DNA of 64,000 nucleotides from Ornithodoros turicata. Lineage: Eukaryota > Arthropoda > Arachnida > Ixodida > Argasidae. The translations under genes and the position numbers were made by a program. Position 1 is the stretch's first letter. Each line of letters starts with the position of its first letter. The notes beneath the pieces were generated by a model. That model was given only the letters and a program-made list of their open reading frames with translations. It was not told the DNA's origin and searched no databases. Positions 33,572-45,306 of the stretch are shown piece by piece. Where the stretch lies: assembly GCF_037126465.1 (NCBI RefSeq), contig NW_026999452.1, positions 62,001-126,000 on the forward strand. Direction: 5' to 3'.

Positions 33572-34590
33572 ATGGTCATAATAATCACATGGATGATCGC
33601 TACGCCTCTTCGGAAGGGTCATCCCTGAAAGATCACCAATAACATAGGTCATTCCATCTAGCGGGATAGCAACTGAAACACTACCCTAAATAGACGTCAA
33701 CAACAGACACTCTACAACCACTTGGAACACATGCATGCCAATGTCTTACCGCAGCTTCTTTCGAAGTACAAATGCTGTGATGCGGAAGCAGCCTAATCAC
33801 TGGCAGGTCCAAGCGATGTCTTCATCTTCTGGTTTATGCCCTGCGCTTCATTCTTGTAAAGAGACACCAAGGTATTTTACACAAGCTTGAGACTGTCTAT
33901 CGATGTGACGAAATCAGACACAGTTCAAGCTTTCTGACATGTGTAATAGAAGCTATTAGTTAAAAGCTGCATTATTACAACTATTAAAGAAACTACAAAC
34001 AGCGACACTAGCTCACTCAATCAAATGATTAGCGGTTATACAAAAACACGGAACCTCGCAGAACAGCGCAGTCAGATTTGAAAAGGTAACTCGTTTCCTT
34101 TGCAGCCAAGCTTATCTGTATTATCAGATTGCTTATAGAATAGGCCACGGCTGCTTTCATCACTCCCAGATCAAGACATCACAAGCACCTATAAAACAGT
34201 ACATGAATCGAAGAGGTATGAACAAATATATCTGCATTTGGTAACTTCTAGCATCTGAAATAACTGCGCTACATAGTCTTTGAATGCGGGATTTCAACAA
34301 TGGAGTAAGGCTCCGTTGATGTCGACACTGGAAAGACATTTACAGAAGACATACTAAACATAAACAGCACTAAACGTTACCGCAGTAGGATCTCATCGGA
34401 ACGTATTTACTAACAATTCGGATACACCAAACTACATATCACACACAGTCTCCTTGTCAGTGATATGCAACCAGATTCTGCAGGTACAGAAAACGATACT
34501 AAGCTGTTATGCTCCACACATCTACCACATATGATCGTTGAGAAAACAAGAATGCACAAATCTTAAGTGAGACAAAAGGAGGAAAGAAAA
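33572..34590. other. No supported gene
   Basis: AT-rich sequence without convincing open frames or repeats. It may be intron downstream of the minus-strand exon at 34596-34781. Confidence 0.4.
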
Positions 34591-34595
34591 CTGAC

Positions 34596-34781
34596 CTGTG
34601 AAACTTCATAGCCGGAGAACAAAAGAACACTGCCTCGCACGCTACGGCATTCGCTGTTGCGCTCAACATAGTTGTTTACCGCATTGGCCAGTACTGCCTC
34701 AATGCTCCAGAGATTGCAGTACAAAATACGCATGATGCTGAAGTTCCACAGACTTTTCCGTGTGATAAAATGCAATGCCAC
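34596..34781 (-). CDS. Candidate first coding exon of an unrecognised host gene
   Basis: On the minus strand an ATG at 34781 opens 62 codons that end exactly at a good 5' splice site (CACAG|GTCAG, exon end 34596), phase 0. The peptide has no low-complexity bias (it includes WNFSIMRILYCNLW and VNNYVERNSECR). Upstream (34790-34900) is GC-richer with CGAGGCGAGGCGAGACG motifs, as expected for a promoter-proximal region. I do not recognise the protein, and no second exon was found downstream. A chance frame is possible. Confidence 0.4.
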
Positions 34782-34790
34782 CCTACCGAA

Positions 34791-34920
34791 CAGTCACGAC
34801 GACGCGTCTCGCCTCGCCTCGATTGTTTGAAATTGCCGTTGGAGGATGTCGATGGCGATGAGGCTGACGTGGCTGTGCTCGGCTCGCGCTTGTTGGGAAA
34901 TATTTCTTGTTATATCCCTC
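34791..34920 (-). promoter_or_regulatory. CpG-containing region upstream of the 34781 start
   Basis: A short GC-rich block with several CG dinucleotides in otherwise AT-rich DNA, directly upstream of the candidate minus-strand first exon. Compatible with a TATA-less promoter and 5' UTR. Evidence is only compositional. Confidence 0.25.
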
Positions 34921-35219
34921 AACCTCCGTGACCGACCATTATAATGACTTGAAAAAGGTAAAATATGTTTTTGTATTTGTTTACTGAGTACGTGCGATCC
35001 ATGAAGAGTCGTTTACAAATATGATTAAAAAGTGTATAGCTATGAGGGCATAAAATAAATAAATATTATTATTAATGACAGCATGAGTGATATAAATACC
35101 ATGTCATACAGACCCTACTCTACACGAACGACACAATAGAATGTAAAAATAAAATACAGTGCGAAACAATTGGATTCGCACTGAAGGAGCAGCGACTTTT
35201 CCATTCGTGATAAAGGTTG

Positions 35220-35458
35220 ACAATATGTTGAAGGTACAATGTAGAATCAACACGAATATTTGCTGCATAAGTGCATATATCTACAGTTGAGACTCATGGA
35301 AAATCAACGTTTTTCTTTACGTTCACAATCCACCAATGACCAGGTACAGTTGAAACAACGTTGGTTCAGAGTCATCATTCTACATTCAACATCAGTTAAC
35401 ATTGAACAACGTAGATTCTATGGTCCATCAACAGTCGATGTTTACTGGGGTGCTTCTT
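35220..35458. repeat. MITE-like repeat (GTAGAATC family)
   Basis: Contains GTAGAATCAACACG, ATGTAGAATGATGACTC (inverse) and AACAACGTAGATTCTATGG, and ends ATGTTTACTGGGGTGC. The GTAGAATCAACGTTG units also occur at 21080-21230. It is non-coding. Confidence 0.5.
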
Positions 35459-36034
35459 AATTGCATTTCAATTGACTTTTTTCTTAAATTGCACGCACCT
35501 TCAGGTATTCCCTTACAAAATTGGCTGTTTACTTCTTGTTTCCATTCCATTTGTTTACCTCACATATTGATTTTATGTTGACTTATGGATCTTCAAGTCT
35601 TGTGGACAATTATTCACAGGAAGGTAACAGGTCTTTCTGCAGACTCTCCATATACGTTACACAAATTTCGTGTGACCTTCATGTGTAAGTCTTGTTATAC
35701 GTGATCTCAATTTCTCTGTTGACTAATTGTTGTGACTCACCTGTCAATGAGTCGCCGTCACCCACGAAGCTACCTTCGTTCTTTTTTAAAAGGCATAGCG
35801 AACGTTGCTTGATGCACTCGTTATATATTCTTCTTAATCGAGGAATATACATGATTAGCTTATCCCGATTAACATCATCCCGCTTATGATGTGAAGAGTT
35901 TTTGTGGACTTTCTGTGGCTTGAGCGAAGTCGAATTTCTCCGTTGTATTGCTCACTCAATTGCAACACGCATAAAATACATGAAATGAAGTACAGCAAAA
36001 CTATATATGTCCATTTTATTCCGAAAATGCATAC

Positions 36035-37000
36035 CTTGAAAGAAATATCCCAGGGACGTCCCAGAAAAGTCGCACACGTCACCTATGTCCAGAAAGTCCA
36101 CCAGACGTTATTTGGACGTCCACAATGTGACGTTGAAAATCGTCCGACATTGTATCTCCCAGGGACATCTGCAGGATGTAAAAAGAATTGCCCCACCGCG
36201 TTGCATTTTGCGCACATATCTGGGACACGTGACGCTTACTGGAATGACGTAAGCAAAGCGAGAAAGATTTTGGGTTTAGACCTTTATTTGCAGAGTAATC
36301 ACATCATGGGAGATAGTTTGAATTAAAAACACAATGTTTGTGAGAAAGGGACACCAAATATATCAACGGTTATGCTTCGGCGTTGTTGGCACACAAACTA
36401 ATTAGTTCCCAAGACGTCTTCACCGTTACAATCGTAGTTCACTGTGCTATACACTTACTGAACGTACTCCTACAAGTCTCATTTCAGTATATGCTCCATC
36501 CAGTACGCCAAAAGAGGCCACCACAGGCCTCCGTAGGTAGTGCTCACTCGATATCGCATATGTGTGTATGTGCGAGTGCAAGCGGTCTCCCATAACAACA
36601 ATAGGATACGCAAGGTCACGTGGCGTTGCCGATAAGTGCTGTATCCATAGCTGTATACAGCGGTTGCATACCGTTCTCAAATAAAAGATGTCGATTATTT
36701 ATCCAAAACTATTTCTAAAACGTGGACAGATAACAAAAACTTAATAAATAATGCATAGTGCTCAGCATACAAGCTAATTTGACATGAAACGGTAAACGTC
36801 CCATTCACATCCAGATATCCAACGGAGACGTTCATAGGATGTCCCCAGCACTGCAAAATGAGGAAGAAAGTTTGTTTCCAGGGACGTCGCACGCACGTAA
36901 ACGGGACGTTCACGAACATCCCTGGGATATCCAAATGTCAAATTCAATTCTTCCCCAGGATATCCTTGGGACACGTTTGGTTTACTGGGCAGTGTCGACA
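36035..37000. repeat. GGGACGTCC/GGATATCC-rich repeat element
   Basis: Blocks at 36040-36180 and 36790-36990 are dense in palindromic variants of GGGACGTCCC, GGACGTCC, GGATATCC and GGGACATC. The right side ends ACACGTTTGGTTTACTGGGC, a terminus also seen in spirit at 35445 (TTTACTGGGG). Probably a MITE with subterminal repeats on both sides. Frames inside are low-value. Confidence 0.5.
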
Positions 37001-37345
37001 CAATCATATGAAACATCCCTCGCACACAGTAGTGAAGTACTCCACAAGTACATATGCTTTATGCAACACAGTGTCGCGTCGCACAATAGACAGTGAATGA
37101 CCGGTTGCGGTCCGAGTTCTTCTGGCGACCCACGATAACAGTGTACTTCAAAATTCACTGAATTTCGGCGAAAGTGACGTCTCTGAAGCGCTGAAGAGAA
37201 ATGTGTCTGAATAGGGTGTTCAATCGCAAATTAGTAATGTTCAAACTCAAGTGAGTAGAACCGAGTAAAATGATCATATACTAACAACAAATTTGATTCA
37301 CCCAGCTTACTGTTCAACAAAGTGAGACTTGCAAAAGCAGAAATA

Positions 37346-37775
37346 AAATTAGCACAATCAACACCGGCCACGAACTGATGCTTGTACACTTACCTGACGG
37401 GACGCAAAACTGCAGCCGCAGCTCGAAACATACAAAAACCTAGAGCACAACAGTCATGGTATGAATACAAGTGAAGCTTGACCACACACTTCTATCACAG
37501 AGCTTACCCCTTGCAAAGCAAAATGATATCCTCATTTGTTCTTTCTTGACCTCCAGAAACGACAATGAAATTAGCAGAACCAACACTGGCCACGAACTCG
37601 TACTTGTACACTTACCTGACGGGGCGCAAGACTGCAGCCGCTGCTCGAAACAAACAGCAAAAACCTACAGCACAACAGTCATCGTATCAATATAAATGAA
37701 GCTTGTAGACGCACCTCTGTCACACAGTTTACCCCTTACGACGCAAAATCATATCCTCTTTTGTTCTGTAATTGA
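37346..37775. repeat. Tandem duplication, ~221-bp period
   Basis: Two adjacent copies begin AAATTAGCACAATCAACACC (37346) and AAATTAGCAGAACCAACACT (37567) and align throughout. Each minus-strand copy contains a short segment bounded by AG at its start and CCGTCAG|GTAAGT at its end, which looks like a duplicated microexon. No gene is assigned. Confidence 0.7.
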
Positions 37776-37859
37776 CTAGCGAACGCTTAGATCCTGAGAT
37801 AGTTGAAACATGCTACAACCGTTCCAACTGACTGTCTTTCGTGATCGAACCCTTCAAAT

Positions 37860-40290
37860 TCAACGTGTCGTTCGGGTGAACTGAATGAACTGGGTCACCA
37901 ACGAGCAACACATTAGTTCAACACTTCAGTTCACTGGGCCTCGCCATAGGCAGAGAAATGCCCAGAACCTCACAGCACATGCGCTTCGTACATCTGCTTC
38001 TGACATCTGCGCCATATATGGAACGTTTTGTAAACCTAACAATGTGAATGCGCACAAGGAGAGGGGCGGGGGACCACCACGAGCGTACGCGTATTGGGCG
38101 GAACACTCCGGCCTTGACTGTATACGGCAGCGACGCTGCGCTCAAGTGCACTACTGAAGGTGTGAACTGTGTGAAGGAATCGGGTGAACTAAACCACTCC
38201 GCGGGTCGTCCTGATGTCTGATGTGCTCGCTGGCCCTGCTGCTGCCCGTCAGATCTGTTGCTCATCCTCAGCGCTTGCGTGTAAGGGACAGCACGGGCGG
38301 CGCGGGGAGGGGACAGCCAGCGGTCATGTGAAGTGAACTACAACAACTGCAAGTGAACTACTTTGGACGATTGAACTATATAAACGGAGTACTTTCAACA
38401 CAATTAGGCCACAGGCGTTCAGGACTGTTTGCGCTGAACGCGTTCTGAACTGCTCGCGCCGTTCTGTTCTGACTTCTGGGCAACTCGTGACTTGCAAGCT
38501 GTGGGGTGGGCATGCTGTTTTCGCGGCACTGCAAACTTCACAAATATTCTCCAGAACGCCAGACGTTGTACGTTTTATTTCAGATCACTCATGCATTGTA
38601 AAGTTAGCAGGTACGTCGCTGTTTAGTGTGATATGTGAAGTATGATGCGCAGTGATGACAGTAATGACATCAGTAATGACAGGCAGCTGGTATCAGAGAG
38701 CTCGCATGTAGCCACTGCGATTGAGTTGAAACTGCAGGTACGCTCTGTCACACTTCTATGTTCTTAAGCTCGCAGCATGCAGACATATGTGATCACAAAA
38801 ACGTGATCATAACAGTGAACGACGAAATCATCTTGCATTAGTATTGATGTGTGCATTGCTTTTCTCATAAAAAAAAACTGCGGCCTAGTCTACGTGACAA
38901 CTGACGTCAAAATGACGTTTCCTATGCTGATGAGCTGGAGCCTTTTGAAAACCACATTGCTAGATCATCTTATTGTATCTTCTTGGTCGACCCACATACA
39001 AGGTGGGTGCCCAAAAAGGTCAGTCACCTTTTCGTACAAGACACGATACCTCCTTGAAGCAAAGATTCCCTCTGCCAATAAAGAATTTATGCCAGAGAAA
39101 CCTAAGGAAAAATGTGGTTGCCAATCACTGTGTCACAAAATATACACGACCACGCAAACTTTCGCCTCCATCCATCGATATAGCGCATAGGAAATACATG
39201 AACACGAAAGTTTTCCTGGTCGTATTTATTTTGTTACGCTGTGGCTGCTAACCAGGATTTTTTTTCGTAGGTTTCCCTTGCATAAATTATTCACTGCGTG
39301 GCAGCAGAAGCCTCTCTGTCAAGTATGTATAGCGTCACGCATAAAAAGATGGCTGACCTCTTATAGCACCCACCCTTAGAGCGATTTTGTGGCGCCGTGA
39401 CGTCACTATGTCACGTGATAGTGTTAAATCGCGAACAGGTGAACGAACGAACTATTATTTTAAGCAGTTCAGTGTAGTGAACTGAACTGAATGAATTAGT
39501 TCACCAATGTTAACTGACTTGCCCATCACTAGTTCCAACGCCATTCCGATTATGCTAATGGCGATGCCTCCTGCGTGATGAGGCAAGGGCGAGGCATGGA
39601 GACGAAGAATCAAAATGTGCAGTAAGCCTGTCGCATGCGTATGTTGTTGTATAAATTGGAAATATATTGTACACTGAACTGAATTGTAAATAATACGAGG
39701 AACCGTCTTCTCAAAGTCATCGAAAATGTATTAATATGCAGCTAAGAGGTGGCAAAGTGGCATGCAATCTACTACATTTAATTATAAGTTGAGATTCAAA
39801 TACCGATTTGTTTAGAGAGCCGATGGCACGAACCTCTCCACCTTCCAGGAGTGGTGTACACCCCACGACTTTTTGCAACATACCCAGAAATTGCTGATAT
39901 TACCCATACAGCTTGTCTCCTACTGATGTTTGTCCACAAGTATGCCTCTATATACATACCTCCCCCCCCTTTGGGATGCTCGGTACCCCCTTGAGGTCGA
40001 CCTCTGTGGACATTACTGTGCGATAATGCAGTAACTAATACTACGGAATTCTTCTACGTAGAACAAAAAGGGGTTAAAATAAGTACTTGCTACATAGGCG
40101 CATAGAAAGTCCACAAACTGTCAACAACGACATCTATATACCTTGTCCTCAGAAGGTACACATAAGGTAGTTTAAGAGATTGTCAAAATGATGTCAATAG
40201 CAATTCCTATTGACTTGATCAACAAGTGAAAGTCAGCACACTGTCAAGACAGGAAACAATAAGTTTACAGAAAGGAAATATAAATTTTCA
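37860..40290. other. No supported gene (interior of 35508-40297)
   Basis: Frames at 37885-38265 on both strands and 38849-39251 on the plus strand show no recognised domain. TGAACTGAATGAACT-type motifs recur near 37880 and 39478, hinting at the two ends of another decayed repeat. Confidence 0.35.
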
Positions 40291-40929
40291 TAAGGGTTAT
40301 ATGCCACTCAACAGTCCTGAATGAAGCACATCAAAAGTTGAAAATCTGGTTGTACACATATTCATTTGGCAGCCCAGTTAACTTCGTAATGAACGTGTTG
40401 TTGAATTCATGACGTGACTCGGACGCTGGAGAATAGTACTACATGGTCAGATCAAGTATCCGGAAACTCACACAGAGGCCTGGACGCCATTAATTAGCAA
40501 TTAGAGCAATTTCGGACCCCCACAGTAATCAGCACCCTCAAGGGAGTCATTACACTAATTGGGGATCATCGAACTCAAGTCCAGGCCACTGTCGGAGTTG
40601 CCGGCTACTTGAACTGATAAAAAAATAAAAGAGATAGAACATAAAATATAGATAGAAATAGAGTGGAGAGAAGGAGTTTAGTTGAAGATCAATGAGGCCA
40701 TCTTGAAGAAAGCGGTTCGGAACGGCCGCTGACCATCACTGCGCGACGGAGCACAGAGACAGGTGACTACCTAGTTGCAAAGCTGTGATGTCATCATGTC
40801 ACGGCAGGTTAGGACAGCTCTGGACATGCAAGGAGAAAAACACTTATAATACAGAGGAATGTAAATCGCTGTGAAAGCAAGTGTAAATATGCAAACCATC
40901 AATAGCTAACAACAAAACCAATTAGGCAC

Positions 40930-41450
40930 AGAAGCAAAACAGCCCACCACAACAGCAGTCACGGGGAGCGCGGAACCATGCGACTGCTCCATCCGACAGC
41001 CAGGCACAGAACTGACACGTAATTTTTTCTCCTTTATAAAGGCGCGCATCTGCACCCCCTAGCGGTTACTTTCTCAACTAGTTTAATGAGAAAAGTTGTT
41101 CAGAATCATGCCAGCACTACTCCTAAGGCCTAAGGCAGCTTTTGCGGAAGATAGAAAATGGCGCGGAACGGACCGACTGCCGACTGACGGAACGGGGCGA
41201 CTTCGATCGACATCGCAAACGAAGTTATCACGTGCGAAAGAACTAGTTACACAACAAATCAAGCCACCACAACGGCAATCACGAGGAGCACAGAACAACG
41301 CGTCCATTCCATCCGACAGCCAGGCGAATAACTAAATCGTAATGCTTTTTTCTCCTCTATAAAGTCATGCATCTGTCCCTTTTGCAGTTACTTTCTGAAC
41401 TAATTTAATCGCAAAATTATTAAGAATCGTTCTAGCACTATTCCGATTTA
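40930..41450. repeat. Diverged tandem duplication, ~320-bp offset
   Basis: CCACCACAACAGCAGTCACG...ATCCGACAGCCAGGC...TTTCTCCTTTATAAAG...GTTACTTTCTCAACTAGTTT (40955-41090) recurs as CCACCACAACGGCAATCACG...ATCCGACAGCCAGGC...TTTCTCCTCTATAAAG...GTTACTTTCTGAACTAATTT (41270-41405). The 3' part recurs once more at 45665-45720. Non-coding. Confidence 0.7.
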
Positions 41451-41711
41451 AATCAAGGGTGCGGCAGCACTAGCGTCATCGTCAAGACAAGAATGATCCA
41501 CATGAATCTTTCCCATCCAGAAAAGAAAAAAATACAAAGATAGATGCGTCAACAAAGGAAAGCATGCAGGTCGGGTCACGTCAGCGCAGGTCAACGAGCG
41601 CTGTTACACGAGGAAATATCGCACGACTGCTGAGGAACAGAGGAAAGCAAACACAGCTAGAAAAAGAAAATAAAAAACACTTGAACAGTGTAAAAAAAAC
41701 ACTCACCATCC

Positions 41712-43037
41712 CCAAGCAGCACACAATATTGGGCCTCTGGTCATTGGCGATATGGGCTCAATATGAGACCCGTTTCCGCCAAGATTTTCCCAATATTGGG
41801 AAAATATATAAATAGGCTTTCCCGATATTGGGAAAATCCTTGCAATATGGGTGCCATATTGCCCAGTTTGAGCCAATATGAGGGAAATCCTGGCAAGCCC
41901 GCGTACACCCCATATCGACTGAAAATGCAGAAAATGGTACGTACCCTTGCCACACAAATGCCAGAGCACCACGGCAAGATTGGACGTCGAAGCGTATGAA
42001 ATGCCCAATTCAATCGGTCGTTACATCCAAGAACTTCCCGCAGAAGATACACATTGTTCGAAACACTCAACATACTTGGCAATCACACTAACATTCATCA
42101 GATACCCGTGTTGCACAAATGTCCAAGCAGCACGGCAAGATTGGACGTTGAAGCGTGTGAAATGCCTAATTCACTACGTTGTTACATCCAACAACTTCCC
42201 GTAGATGATACACATTGTTCAAAACAGTAAACATACGTGGCAATCCCATTGTAACATTTATTAGAACTCAACAACTTTATCATGAAAGATGATGAAAGAT
42301 CTTTCATCATTCAACTTTCAACTTTATAATTCCACTCACCGTGATGGAAGCAGCCGCATCTTGCTTCGCGATGCCAATGCCAATCGGTCGGGCCGACTGA
42401 GAGCGAGCGGGTCGTTTGAGCGAAATCACGCGTCCTACAACTAATGTTCATGCGCGACAGCGCTATCGGATGTTTCATACATGCCAAAATGTTGCTGGTT
42501 GCTGTAATGATAACGGAATTGTGGCAGGTCAAGTAAAAAACCATGTTCGATAGGATGGGATGGCTCTTCTGCAAAGTTGGGTGCTGTCAAGTTGCTGCCA
42601 GCGGTGTGAGTTGCTCTGGCGTATGTCCGTCACCGTCACGAAAGTGCTTCGCTCCTTTGTACACTCGGAGTGGGTTGGACATTATTGGTTTATAGAATAT
42701 TGCGATCCCAATGAAGGCTTCTGAGGGATCCTTGGCATTCGCAGTTCCGTTCATCCGTTTTTGGGGCGATGCAGTTTTTTTTATATTTTTTTTTGTAACC
42801 GTTTGCAACGCGGATCAATGATATCTGCAGAAATGAAAAGGCAAAAAATAAGGGAGAAGTAATATAAGGTGTGGATATTAAACCGGATAAAGGCTTACAC
42901 GGACTTCCCGTCGGTGTTATCATAGAAATATTGGCAATATTGGCGCAAAATGGGCTTGCGAATATGGGCAGCCCATATTGGCAATATTGGCAGCCCATAT
43001 GTGTTAAATATTGAACCAATGTTGGCGTGCTTCTTGG
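41712..43037. mobile_element. TIR element with CAATATTGG subterminal motifs, TCC target duplication
   Basis: The left end CCAAGCAGCACACAATATTG is mirrored by the right end CCAATGTTGGCGTGCTTCTTGG. TCC lies outside both ends (41709-41711 and 43038-43040). Left and right interiors (41730-41890 and 42925-43020) are packed with CCCAATATTGG, GCCCATATTGG and CAATATGGG motifs in both orientations. The centre contains a ~161-bp tandem repeat. There is no transposase. The ends resemble those of the MITE at 11122-11274. Confidence 0.75.
41953..42270. repeat. Two-copy tandem repeat, 161-bp period
   Basis: Copies start CACAAATGCCAGAGCACCAC (41953) and CACAAATGTCCAAGCAGCAC (42114) and share GGCAAGATTGGACGT, AAGCGT.TGAAATGCC, CAACTTCCCG and GATACACATTGTTC blocks. 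It lies within the CAATATTGG element. Confidence 0.8.
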
Positions 43038-43040
43038 TCC

Positions 43041-44357
43041 ATTGCAGTATTTTCACGTGCACTGCATTCCTTCATTACAAATCCATTCGACAAAAAAAAA
43101 AACACCTGAATCGTCGCAAACCATTCATCAGTGACGAACCACGCATCCATACCCCGTCAGGGGCAAACTGAATCCCATCGAAGCTACGCCTTTCCAGTAA
43201 CGGCCCACACAATTGCTAAGAAGAGGATTGACGCGTCCACACACACCAGTGTCCAAGAGAGAAGTGAATCCTTGCGCCTTCTGCAGGCCTTGCTCATTGG
43301 TCGTGACGTCATCCTATTGTCTCTGGGCTACACTGTTTTTTTCCACTAATGTCCAACCCAACTGCCCTCGACAAGGTCCACCTGAAACAATAGAGACGCG
43401 GCATGACCCAGGCATGCAGCTTCATGGTTCAAGGACGCGTACGCTCTAGACAAGGAACCTGTTATTTATTAAATCACTATCCCACAATTATTTCCATTAT
43501 TCTATTATAATGATTGCATGGGAAACAGAAAACGTATAGCAGAAAAACACCATGCATGAAAGCTGATTGCATAGCAATTAAGCATTTAATGTCCAAAGTC
43601 TTACTAAATGACACTAAAAACACTGACACTACTACACACACTTACAATGACACTTACTAAATGATACAGGAAAAAACAAAATATCCTAACAAGTAACACC
43701 ACCAATGGCTAAATACGACGAGCTCAGCGAGATTTTCAGATCGAGAGATTCAGAGAGATTCAGAGAGATTCGAGAGATTCAGAATTTCAGGTGAAGAATG
43801 TTCATTGAATGGTCACGTGATATATGGTCAAGGTATGGCCCTTCGAGGCTGATAGATGGATGTGAATTGGGTGCACATCTACAATGGTGTGTTCAGGGTG
43901 TGCTAAGAGTGTTTTGCCTTATTGTAAGATGCTTAACATCGTTGTGGAATATGAATGGCGTGTACGCCGAGTCTTAATTTTCCTTCATACCAAAACCAGT
44001 CTTGATTGCGAGTTTATACTGCAAGCAATTCCTGATTTCGGTGTTTTTTGTGTATATAATCAAGTTGCTATCGAATTTGCAGACGCTCGCAAGACAGGGA
44101 ATGTATGTAGTTATGCCATTGCTTAGGGCTGTTGATTTACACCAAAAATCAGATAAGGTATCGTCCGATTACCAGTGTACACCAACAAGCCCCACACACA
44201 CTAAGTTGACGTTATACCCTTTCGGGAGGGAATATGGGTGTACCATAACTCACACACTTTTAGGTGCAAAAGTTTGAAAGTGTTGTGAAACACATCATGA
44301 GAGGTAGGTGCATTTCATTACACCTAGACAATTTAGGGGGTTGAGTTATGGTACACA
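43041..44357. other. No supported gene
   Basis: Short frames only (longest 91 codons at 44002-44277). Includes a GAGATTCAGA microrepeat near 43740-43785 and an imperfect symmetric block around 44220-44350 (ATGGGTGTACCATAACTC versus GAGTTATGGTACACATGT), which may be the ends of a small element. Confidence 0.4.
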
Positions 44358-45306
44358 TGTAGCGGCATCGCCATTACCATTCCCGCGCACTAATAACCTA
44401 GGCGCGCGGGTAATAAAAGCCTTTGGCTCGGCCAGCTCGGGCTCTAGTTCGACTAGCCTGGCTCTCACGGCAACCTGTGTCTAGTCTACCTCTTTCTCTG
44501 ACATTTGGTGACCCGAACAACGAACACCATGTTCGGCATAATTCGGCCAAGCACCATCCCAAATTACTGCAAGCCCACCTCCGAAGGTACGGTGCAACGT
44601 TCTACCGAGGAACCGCTAGGCGACGACGTCAATTCACCGCGGCTCCACTCATCGCAACGCAGACCGCGCCACACCATGGTCCTACCCACCTTACCCATCT
44701 ACCCAGATCACGTCGCCACACGCTTCACGATGGCACTCCTCGGGCTACCACCAGCGGCACCTTCCCGAGCATCACGCTCCTGTATCGGTCGCGGTACGCC
44801 GCTGTCGACCGCGCCACCCGCATCTGCTACGCCAGCGGTCAAGGAACCCTGCCCGCCTCGCCTTCCCACCTGGCTTTTGTGCAACATAGTGGCAGTCCAG
44901 TCCATCCAATTGCGGTCAAGGGGCACCGGGACCAACGTTCCACCGGGGTCACGCACGGAGGCCACAGTGAGTTTTACTCCCGGTCTCCACGTGCTTCACG
45001 ATGGTCCTCCCCGGCACTCTCCGTGGTGACAACACTACGAGCTCAACGCTCACGAACCGGTCGCGGTTCTGTCGCCCCACTCTTATCACTTCGGCCTACA
45101 TGCATGCTCTCCGCTTTGGCCCGCCCCTGGAACCCTCCCGGCCAGCTCTTGTCCGCACCGTTCATCCTGCCACTTCTACCAACTCAGCACAAGACGCAAG
45201 ACCAGCCGTCCCTGTTCCACCCGTCGCCCGTCTTCCTCCTCTTCACGTATCGACGCGGACCCCAACCGCTAGCTCTACACCGCTCCGCGTCTGAGGGGGG
45301 GAGTGA
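44358..45306 (+). mobile_element. Internally deleted gypsy-type LTR element
   Basis: A candidate 5' LTR (44358-44503) starts TGTAGCGGC, contains a TAATAAAAGCCTTTGG polyadenylation block and ends TCTGACA. It is followed by TTTGGTGACCCGAACAACG, which looks like a primer-binding-site region. About 0.8 kb downstream a polypurine tract (GAGGGGGGGAG, 45293-45303) precedes TGTGGCGGC, which could start a diverged 3' LTR. The interior is GC-rich, with repeated CTTCACGATGG and GGTCGCGG motifs and no pol domains. The 300-codon frame at 44423-45325 spans LTR and interior and is not believed to be a gene. Confidence 0.55.

Larger units (their letters stand above)
35508..40297. mobile_element. Second TA-flanked element with ends like 23004-30918
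   Basis: The left end TTCCCTTACAAAATTGG and the right end (inverse ACCCTTATGAAAATT) resemble the TCCCTTA...AAAAAT ends of the BEN-carrying element. The next inward blocks also correspond (TTTACTTCTTGTTTCC and its inverse-strand partner TAAACTTATTGTTTCC). TA lies outside both ends (35506-35507, 40298-40299). Subterminal GTCAATAG/CTATTGAC motifs occur on the right. The 4.8-kb interior has no recognised transposase or BEN exon. It contains the repeats at 36035-37000 and 37346-37775 and scattered short frames, so it would be non-autonomous or decayed. Confidence 0.55.
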
